From NCBI GenBank assembly GCA_022360275.1, contig JAKSDC010000109.1, positions 1 through 11,758 on the forward strand: a DNA stretch of 11,758 nucleotides. Reading direction: 5' to 3'. This document shows positions 5,914 through 11,758 of the stretch, in pieces. The stretch comes from Chlorobiales bacterium. Its GTDB lineage: Bacteria > Bacteroidota > Chlorobiia > Chlorobiales > Chlorobiaceae. The notes below the pieces were generated by a model. That model worked only from the letters and a program-made list of their open reading frames with translations, did no database searches and was not told where the DNA came from. Position numbers and translations under genes: made by a program. The first letter of the stretch is position 1. Each line of letters opens with the position of its first letter.

Positions 5914-7785
5914 ATGAGCATATATGACATTATAGTTGCAGGAGCAGGTCATGCCGGATGCGAAGCCGTTCTTGCCGGCGCCCGAATGGGACAAAAGTGC
6001 CTCCTTGTCACATCGGATTTTTCTGCGATCGCAAGAATGTCTTGTAACCCTGCAATCGGAGGAGTTGCCAAAGGGCAAATAACGCGGGAAATCGATGCGC
6101 TCGGCGGCGAAATGGCAAAAGCCATCGACGCTACCGGCATACAGTTCAGAATGCTCAATCGAAGCAAAGGCCCTGCAATGCATTCCCCGAGAGCGCAGGC
6201 TGATCGTACGTTATATTCGGCCTATATGCGCAGAGTAATCGAACAGGAAGACAACATTGATATGCTTCAGGACAGTGTCATCGGTGTTGCCGTGGAACAT
6301 GGGGTTTGCGAAGGAATAATCGTCAGCTCAGGCCGCACCATAAAAGCAAATGCCGTCGTTCTTGCCTGCGGCACGTTCCTCAATGGCCTGATCCACATCG
6401 GCATGAACCATTTTCCCGGCGGGAGAACAATGGCCGAACCTCCAGTTCGAGGTCTCACCGGGTGTCTTTCAGAGCTCGGATTCGAATATGGCCGCCTGAA
6501 AACAGGTACGCCGCCAAGAATAGATCGCAGAAGCGTGGATTATACGTGCGTTTCGATTCAACCGGGAGACAGCAATCCCTCGCCTTTTTCTTTTTCTACG
6601 CAGGATCTTGCTGTAAAACAGCAGATTGATTGCTATCTGACTGCAACAACAGAAAAAACTCATCGGATTCTTGAAACCGGTTTTGACCGCTCACCCCTGT
6701 TTTCCGGCAAAGTTCAGGGCATAGGCCCGCGCTACTGTCCGTCGATTGAAGATAAAATACATCGTTTCAGCGAGAAAAAAAGCCATCATATCTTTCTTGA
6801 ACCAGAAGGATTCGATACAAACGAAATGTATGTCAACGGTTTCTCGACCTCCTTGCCGGAAGATATTCAGCTCAAAGGCCTCCGGTCGGTCCCGGGGCTT
6901 GAACAGGTAATCATGATGCGTCCCGGTTACGCAATCGAATATGATTATTTTTATCCCTATCAACTTCATCCTACACTTGAAACGAAACCTGTTTCAAATC
7001 TTTATTTCGCCGGTCAGATAAACGGAACCTCCGGCTATGAAGAGGCTGCTGCACAGGGCATTATGGCCGGGATCAACGCTGCATTGAAGATTCAGCAGAA
7101 AGAACCCCTGATCCTCGAACGCTCCGAAGCATACATCGGGGTCCTTATTGACGACCTTATCACCAAGGAAACAAACGAACCATACCGGATGTTCACCTCT
7201 TCCGCCGAACACAGAATTATTCTCAGACAGGACAACGCGGATTTACGAATCATGCCCCGCGGCTATGCATGCGGGCTGTTGCCTGAAAACACCTATCAGG
7301 GCCTTGAGACAAAACAAGCCAACATTGACACTCTAAAAGAATTAATTCTGTCGCTTCGGATTCATGCCCGTGAGATCAACCCGCTCTTGAAAGCGCAAGG
7401 AAGTCCCCCCTTAACCGGGAGCACCAGAATATTCAACATTCTCAAACGCCCCACTGTTTCGCTTTCTTCAATCCTTGCCGCATGTCCTGAGACAGCCGAG
7501 AAAATTTATGCCGTAACAAATGACGGAAAAGTATTGGAACAAGTAGAAATCGATTGTAAATACGAAGGTTATATAAAAAGAGAACGCCTAATGGCCGAAA
7601 AAATTGCACGTCTTGATTCTCATCGGATACCGGAATCATTCAACTACCGCGCCTTGAAAGGATTGTCGCATGAAGGAAAGGAGAAGCTAGCGAAGCACAA
7701 ACCTTCAACTGTCGGCCAGGCCTCCAGAATCCTTGGCGTAACGCCTGCCGATATTTCGGTACTCATGGTAAAAATCGGCCGATAG
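5914..7785 (+). CDS. mnmG: MnmG (GidA), tRNA wobble-uridine carboxymethylaminomethyl synthesis, FAD subunit
   Basis: MnmG, with the GTPase MnmE, modifies U34 in tRNAs that read codons ending in A or G. The 623 residues match the family's usual 620-630. The N-terminus is the FAD-binding loop (IIVAGAGHAGCEA, 6-18). The first family signature covers 49-65 (GGVAKGQITREIDALGG) and the second 194-204 (RLKTGTPPRID). Cys44 in MSCNPAIGG and Cys275 in GPRYCPSIEDK match the two conserved cysteines linked to activity. FAGQINGTSGYEEAAAQG (365-382) is the late FAD-contacting motif. The helical C-terminus (LKGLSHEGKEKL onward) is the usual MnmE and tRNA contact domain. No clear Shine-Dalgarno precedes the ATG, but the start fits family alignments. 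It is the first plus-strand gene of the divergent pair, flanked by two parS-like sites. In many bacteria gidA lies near the replication origin. Confidence 0.96.
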   Translation: MSIYDIIVAGAGHAGCEAVLAGARMGQKCLLVTSDFSAIARMSCNPAIGGVAKGQITREIDALGGEMAKAIDATGIQFRMLNRSKGPAMHSPRAQADRTLYSAYMRRVIEQEDNIDMLQDSVIGVAVEHGVCEGIIVSSGRTIKANAVVLACGTFLNGLIHIGMNHFPGGRTMAEPPVRGLTGCLSELGFEYGRLKTGTPPRIDRRSVDYTCVSIQPGDSNPSPFSFSTQDLAVKQQIDCYLTATTEKTHRILETGFDRSPLFSGKVQGIGPRYCPSIEDKIHRFSEKKSHHIFLEPEGFDTNEMYVNGFSTSLPEDIQLKGLRSVPGLEQVIMMRPGYAIEYDYFYPYQLHPTLETKPVSNLYFAGQINGTSGYEEAAAQGIMAGINAALKIQQKEPLILERSEAYIGVLIDDLITKETNEPYRMFTSSAEHRIILRQDNADLRIMPRGYACGLLPENTYQGLETKQANIDTLKELILSLRIHAREINPLLKAQGSPPLTGSTRIFNILKRPTVSLSSILAACPETAEKIYAVTNDGKVLEQVEIDCKYEGYIKRERLMAEKIARLDSHRIPESFNYRALKGLSHEGKEKLAKHKPSTVGQASRILGVTPADISVLMVKIGR

Positions 7786-7802
7786 TAACCGTGCAGTTAT
7801 CA

Positions 7803-7818
7803 TGTTTCACGTGAAACA
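7803..7818. promoter_or_regulatory. Perfect parS site between mnmG and the polymerase gene
   Basis: TGTTTCACGTGAAACA is identical to the canonical 16-bp parS and is part of an 18-bp perfect palindrome (7802-7819). It starts 18 bases after the mnmG stop and ends 39 bases before the polymerase ATG. ParB-family proteins bind this site, spread along DNA and, with ParA and SMC, move the origin region of the chromosome. Confidence 0.93.
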
Positions 7819-7846
7819 TTGTTGCCATCCGTTTCATAACGAGAAT

Positions 7847-7851
7847 AAGGA
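7847..7851 (+). promoter_or_regulatory. Ribosome binding site of the family B polymerase
   Basis: AAGGA sits six bases before the ATG at 7858, which supports that start. Confidence 0.7.
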
Positions 7852-7857
7852 CTGATC

Positions 7858-10248
7858 ATGAGCAATAGCCATCAACAGAACACAAGGCAGAACACGCTGC
7901 TTTTCGGCAAAGACAGCGAAGAGCGCATCGTCGGCATTCACCAGCTTTCCGACTATGGGGTCAGACTGTATATAAGGGATGAAAACGGTGTAAAAAGCCG
8001 CGATGAGACATTTTATCCTTTTTTCTTTTTATCCGAAAACACACTCCTCGAAGGGTTTGCACCGGCAAACAATGAAAAATTCTGGCTAATCAAGCTTCAG
8101 GGAGGAAATTTCTATCGCTTTCTCGCCATCTTCAAAAGTCAGCAAAATTACAGAAATGCCCTTGATTATGTTGCATCGAAGTCCAGGCCCTCCTCTGAAG
8201 AAGACAATGATTCGGGGTACTCACATAACCTGACCTACAGTAGAGGAGACGCTGTAACGCAATATCTGCTTCAAACCGGGAAGACACTTTTTAAAGGGAT
8301 GATGTTTGAAGACCTTTACCGAATGCAATTGGATATCGAAACGTATTACAAGCCCGAACAAAATACGACAAGCAAAGTCTCCATTGGGCGCGACCCCATT
8401 ATCATCATATCTCTCAGCGATAACAACGGTTGGGAACACATCATTCATGCAAAAAGCCGCTCCGAAAAGGAACTGCTGGAAGAACTGGTAAAAATCATCC
8501 GGCTGAAAGACCCGGATATTATTGAAGGACACAATATTTTCAGCTTTGACCTTTCCTACATCCAGCGACGATGCGAAATACTTGGAGTTGAGTTTAGAAT
8601 AGGCCGTGACGGATCGGTGCCGAGAAGTTATCCTGCGAGTATCCGTTTTGCGGAAAGGTCGATAGATTATCCTTTTTTCGACGTTGCAGGGAGGCACGTT
8701 ATCGACACATTTTTTCTCGTACAGAATTACGATGTCGCCAGTCGTTCTATGCCGGGCTATGGACTGAAAACAGCCGCAAAGTTTTTCGGTTTCGCTTCGC
8801 CCGACAGAACCTATGTCGAGTACAGCGAAATCACCGACCTATGGGACAACAACCCTGAACGGCTTCTGGCTTATGCGCTTGATGATGTCCGCGAAACAGA
8901 GAAAATTGCCGCATTGCTCTCAGGGAGTAACTTCTATATGACCCGAATGATGCCATACACTTACGCACAGACGTCGAGAATGGGCCCTGCCGCGAAAATC
9001 GAAGCCTTGTTTGTAAGGGAATATCTCAAGGAAAAGCATTCTCTCCCGAAACCTGAAATAGGCCAGCAGCATATGGGAGGTTTTACAGAAGTATTCCTGA
9101 AAGGCATTTTGGGTCCTGTTGTCTATGCAGACGTGGAGTCACTGTATCCTTCCATCATGCTTTCCTACGATATCTGCCCTAAAAGCGATGAACGCAGGAT
9201 ATTTCCGAAAATACTGACCGACCTGAAAGACCTGCGCTTTACGGCGAAGAACAAAGCAAAGGAAGAAAAGGCAAAAGGAAACAAAGCTCTCGCAGATAAC
9301 TACGATGCAATGCAATCCTCTTTCAAGATCCTCATCAACGCAATGTATGGTTATCTTGGCTTCAGTATCGGCATATTCAACGACTACGAGGAAGCCGATC
9401 GGGTCACAACAACAGGCCAGGAGATAGCGCGCAAGATGATAAAAGAGTTCGAGTCACGCGGCTGTAACGTTATTGAAGTCGATACCGATGGAATTCTTTT
9501 TGTTCCGCCCGACCATATCCAGTCAAAAGAGGATGAAATCAGTCTTGTTAACGAGGTTTCAGCGGTCATGCCTAAAGGTATTACGATTGGCTATGACGGG
9601 CGATATAGAAAAATGATCTCGTATCTGAAAAAGAATTATGCCCTTCTCGGTTACGACGGAACAATCAAACTGAAAGGCTCTTCACTCATCAGCAGAAGCG
9701 CGGAAAAATTTGGGCGCGAGTTCATACGGAAAGGCTTTGAAAAGCTTCTCGAGGAAGACGTCCAAGGGTTGCATGACCTCTATGTTTCATACAAAGAAAT
9801 GATCATGAACCATAACTGGTCCATTGAGGATTTTTCACGTACCGAAACCCTGAAAAGCACCATGGAACAGTATACGGCCGATACGGAATCCGGTAAAAGA
9901 TCACGATCAATAACCTATGAACTTGCCCTGAAAAAACATCTTTCGGTCAACAAGGGAGACCGCATCACCTACTACGTTTCAGGAAGCGGGCTTCAGAGCA
10001 GCCTTTATGACAAAGGAAGACTTGCCGATGAATGGGACAGCTCCCGACCGGATGAAAACGCACAGTTTTACCTGAAAAGGCTTGACGAGTTTTCACAGAA
10101 ATTTCTCCCGTTTTTCAAGCCTCAGGATTTCAGTTCAATCTTTTCAACCGATACGTTGTTTTCTTTTTCTCCCGAAGGTATAGAGCTCATCAAGGAAATA
10201 CGACATAAAGAAACCGAATCGCTGAACGAAGAAGATATACCTTTTTAA
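7858..10248 (+). CDS. Family B DNA polymerase with 3'-5' exonuclease
   Basis: This is a family B (Pol II / archaeal-type) DNA-directed DNA polymerase, probably for repair or damage-related synthesis. The 796 residues are close to E. coli Pol II in length. The proofreading exonuclease motifs are complete: Exo I LDIET (Asp159, Glu161), Exo II GHNIFSFD (Asn226, Asp231), and Exo III YALDD (Tyr339, Asp343). The polymerase motifs are also complete: motif A ADVESLYPSIM with Asp425; motif B KILINAMYGY (Lys490, Asn494, Tyr497); motif C VDTDG with Asp542 and Asp544; and KLKG at 604-607. DTDG rather than DTDS in motif C is more like archaeal and archaeal-like bacterial enzymes than E. coli Pol II, so I give no symbol. 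The protein ends EEDIPF, the pattern of the SSB C-terminal tip. It follows mnmG by 72 bases that contain a parS site. Its function in green sulfur bacteria is inferred from family. Confidence 0.94.
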   Translation: MSNSHQQNTRQNTLLFGKDSEERIVGIHQLSDYGVRLYIRDENGVKSRDETFYPFFFLSENTLLEGFAPANNEKFWLIKLQGGNFYRFLAIFKSQQNYRNALDYVASKSRPSSEEDNDSGYSHNLTYSRGDAVTQYLLQTGKTLFKGMMFEDLYRMQLDIETYYKPEQNTTSKVSIGRDPIIIISLSDNNGWEHIIHAKSRSEKELLEELVKIIRLKDPDIIEGHNIFSFDLSYIQRRCEILGVEFRIGRDGSVPRSYPASIRFAERSIDYPFFDVAGRHVIDTFFLVQNYDVASRSMPGYGLKTAAKFFGFASPDRTYVEYSEITDLWDNNPERLLAYALDDVRETEKIAALLSGSNFYMTRMMPYTYAQTSRMGPAAKIEALFVREYLKEKHSLPKPEIGQQHMGGFTEVFLKGILGPVVYADVESLYPSIMLSYDICPKSDERRIFPKILTDLKDLRFTAKNKAKEEKAKGNKALADNYDAMQSSFKILINAMYGYLGFSIGIFNDYEEADRVTTTGQEIARKMIKEFESRGCNVIEVDTDGILFVPPDHIQSKEDEISLVNEVSAVMPKGITIGYDGRYRKMISYLKKNYALLGYDGTIKLKGSSLISRSAEKFGREFIRKGFEKLLEEDVQGLHDLYVSYKEMIMNHNWSIEDFSRTETLKSTMEQYTADTESGKRSRSITYELALKKHLSVNKGDRITYYVSGSGLQSSLYDKGRLADEWDSSRPDENAQFYLKRLDEFSQKFLPFFKPQDFSSIFSTDTLFSFSPEGIELIKEIRHKETESLNEEDIPF

Positions 10249-10529
10249 AATAATAGGTTAACAAGTTTTCATCTTTATTGATAACGCTGGAAAAACGTTC
10301 TCTTGGGAAAAGCTGCAGGATCTGTCGATATATGAGGAACTTTATGGATTTATTCCATGTATATGTTACGCATCCTGATTGCTTCGTTAGGCAGTGCCTG
10401 AAATCCTCATGTTCCCACGTGTCGGAGCTCCGGCTGTCTTGTGCTCATATCGCTCGTAACAATAGAGGTTGCCCTTAAAACGAATGAACGGATTTACTTT
10501 TTTTCATCTAACCTAAGACGAATAGCATA
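10249..10529 (+). other. Intergenic region before the flavodiiron gene
   Basis: In these 281 bases no gene or clear terminator could be supported. A 6-bp pair (10316-10321 with 10372-10377) encloses a short AT-rich stem, 10344-10348 with 10354-10358. A 10-bp palindrome CGGAGCTCCG lies at 10423-10432. The length implies that the flavodiiron gene has its own promoter, but I cannot place one. Confidence 0.5.
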
Positions 10530-11753
10530 ATGGTTGATAACAAAATTCTTCCTGTTACCGAGGACGTTACCTGGATAGGTATTCTGGATCCGGGCCTGGT
10601 CACGTTCGATATTGTCATGGAGACCAAATATGGTACCACCTACAATTCCTACTTCATCAATGCGGATAAAAAAACCATCGTAGAAACATCAAAGGCCAAG
10701 TTCTGGCCCACCTATCTTGAGAAAATAAAAAAAGTTACCGACCCTGCCGAGATCGAGTACATCATTGTAGACCATACCGAACCCGATCATTCCGGCAACG
10801 TTCAGAATCTGCTTGAAGTTGCGCCAAATGCAACGGTGGTCGGCAGTGCAAACGCAATAAAATTTCTTCGCGACCTTGTTGGCAGCGATTTCAAATCAAT
10901 GACCGTCAAGGACGGCGACACCCTTGATCTGGGCAACAAGACACTCCGTTTCATTAATGCGGTAAATCTGCACTGGCCCGATGCGATCTATACCTGGCTT
11001 GAAGAAGACAAGGTGCTTTTCACCTGTGACTCGTTCGGTTGCCACTACTGCCACGAAGAGATGTACGACGATCTTGCCGGTGACTTCGACGATGCGTTCA
11101 CTTACTATTTCGATGCCATTCTGAGACCGTTCAGCAAGTACATGCTTCAAGCTATTGAACGCATTGATAACCTTGATATCAAGGTTATTTGTCCCGGTCA
11201 CGGTCCAATACTGCGGTCGAACTGGAAGAAATATGTCGATCTTTCCAAAAAGTATTCACAGAGCGCCATTGCTCTTCCGAACGAGAAAAACATCCTGATT
11301 GCTTACGTATCGGCGTACGAGAACACTACGATCATAGCTGAAAAGATCGCAGAAGGACTGCGTCCGCATTGCGACTTCGCTATCGACATATGTGACATTG
11401 AAAACATGCATTTTGCAAAGATCGAGGAAAAAATAGCGCACAGTGCGGCGATCATTGTGGGATCACCGACAATCAATCAGAATATCGTCTCCCAGATCTA
11501 CCAGTTTTTTGCAGCCATCAACCCTATCCGTGACCGCGGCAAACTTGCAGCAACGTTCGGTTCTTACGGCTGGAGCGGCGAAAGCATCAAGATCATCGAA
11601 TCAAACTTCACCAACCTGAAACTCAAAGTGTTCGACCAGCATGTCAAGGTCAAGTTCAAGCCACATGAAAAAGAGTTTGAAGAATGCAAGGCATTCGGAA
11701 AAGCCTTTGCCGAAGCGCTGATCGATAAAAACAATCTTGTCTGTAACGTGTGA
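10530..11753 (+). CDS. Flavodiiron protein (FprA / rubredoxin:oxygen oxidoreductase type)
   Basis: Flavodiiron proteins reduce O2 to water or NO to N2O in the cytoplasm and protect anaerobes. The 407-residue protein has the minimal two-domain form. The N-terminal metallo-beta-lactamase-like domain (1-250) carries all the di-iron ligands: HTEPDH at 82-87 (His82, Glu84, Asp86), His148 in NLHWPD, Asp167 in TCDSFG, and His224 in CPGHGP. The C-terminal flavodoxin domain (about 254-400) has the FMN phosphate loop SAYENT (261-266), GSPTINQ (311-317) and GSYGWSG (344-350). There is no fused rubredoxin or NAD(P)H domain, so it needs an external donor. A CHYC pair at 171-174 follows the Asp167 motif, and Cys166 precedes it. 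No strong ribosome site is visible before the ATG. O2 detoxification suits a strictly anaerobic phototroph, but NO reduction cannot be excluded from sequence. Confidence 0.95.
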   Translation: MVDNKILPVTEDVTWIGILDPGLVTFDIVMETKYGTTYNSYFINADKKTIVETSKAKFWPTYLEKIKKVTDPAEIEYIIVDHTEPDHSGNVQNLLEVAPNATVVGSANAIKFLRDLVGSDFKSMTVKDGDTLDLGNKTLRFINAVNLHWPDAIYTWLEEDKVLFTCDSFGCHYCHEEMYDDLAGDFDDAFTYYFDAILRPFSKYMLQAIERIDNLDIKVICPGHGPILRSNWKKYVDLSKKYSQSAIALPNEKNILIAYVSAYENTTIIAEKIAEGLRPHCDFAIDICDIENMHFAKIEEKIAHSAAIIVGSPTINQNIVSQIYQFFAAINPIRDRGKLAATFGSYGWSGESIKIIESNFTNLKLKVFDQHVKVKFKPHEKEFEECKAFGKAFAEALIDKNNLVCNV

Positions 11754-11758
11754 ACGGA

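Noticed and set aside
8221..8697. 158-codon open frame on the minus strand
   Set aside because: Antisense shadow of the polymerase exonuclease domain.
9834..9849. TTTCACGTACCGAAAC, resembling parS
   Set aside because: The palindrome is broken in the centre and it is coding sequence of the polymerase.
10278..10478. 66-codon Cys-rich open frame with a TTG start
   Set aside because: No ribosome site, a rare start codon and no known pattern. Its Cys spacing does not form a clear zinc motif.

Overview
The window looks like chromosomal DNA of a green sulfur bacterium (Chlorobiaceae, in the Chlorobium / Prosthecochloris / Pelodictyon group). The main reason is a two-gene flavocytochrome c sulfide dehydrogenase unit whose monohaem cytochrome subunit carries a lipoprotein signal, combined with anaerobe-type housekeeping genes and roughly balanced base composition. 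The genus is inferred, not proven.

Layout. From 1 to 3238 on the minus strand lies a secretion unit read secD -> secF -> a SurA-like foldase lipoprotein that runs off the left edge. From 3501 to 5237, also minus, is the sulfide-oxidation unit fccA -> fccB, closed by a clear intrinsic terminator. From 5238 to 5913 is a 676-base gap between divergent genes. It holds two hairpin-forming elements, an AT-rich stretch and a parS-like site. On the plus strand follow mnmG (gidA, tRNA modification), a family B DNA polymerase with both exonuclease and polymerase motifs intact, and a flavodiiron protein (FprA type) that ends five bases before the window does.

How it works together. SecDF pulls exported proteins across the inner membrane and the lipoprotein probably helps fold them. 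FccB (Tat signal) and FccA (lipoprotein) form a periplasmic, membrane-tethered sulfide dehydrogenase that passes electrons to small c cytochromes. The flavodiiron protein is probably an O2 or NO scavenger in this anaerobe. MnmG and the polymerase are housekeeping and DNA-maintenance genes.

The least expected signals are: (i) two copies of the ParB-binding centromere site parS flanking mnmG, one a perfect 16-mer and one with a single terminal mismatch, which mark this as a probable origin-proximal segregation locus; (ii) a DNA polymerase whose last residues, EEDIPF, copy the C-terminal tip of single-stranded DNA-binding protein (SSB); (iii) a possible three-way-junction RNA element upstream of fccA; and (iv) a promoter-like sequence placed so that secD mRNA could be nearly leaderless. 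No insertion sequence, CRISPR array, tRNA or rRNA was seen.
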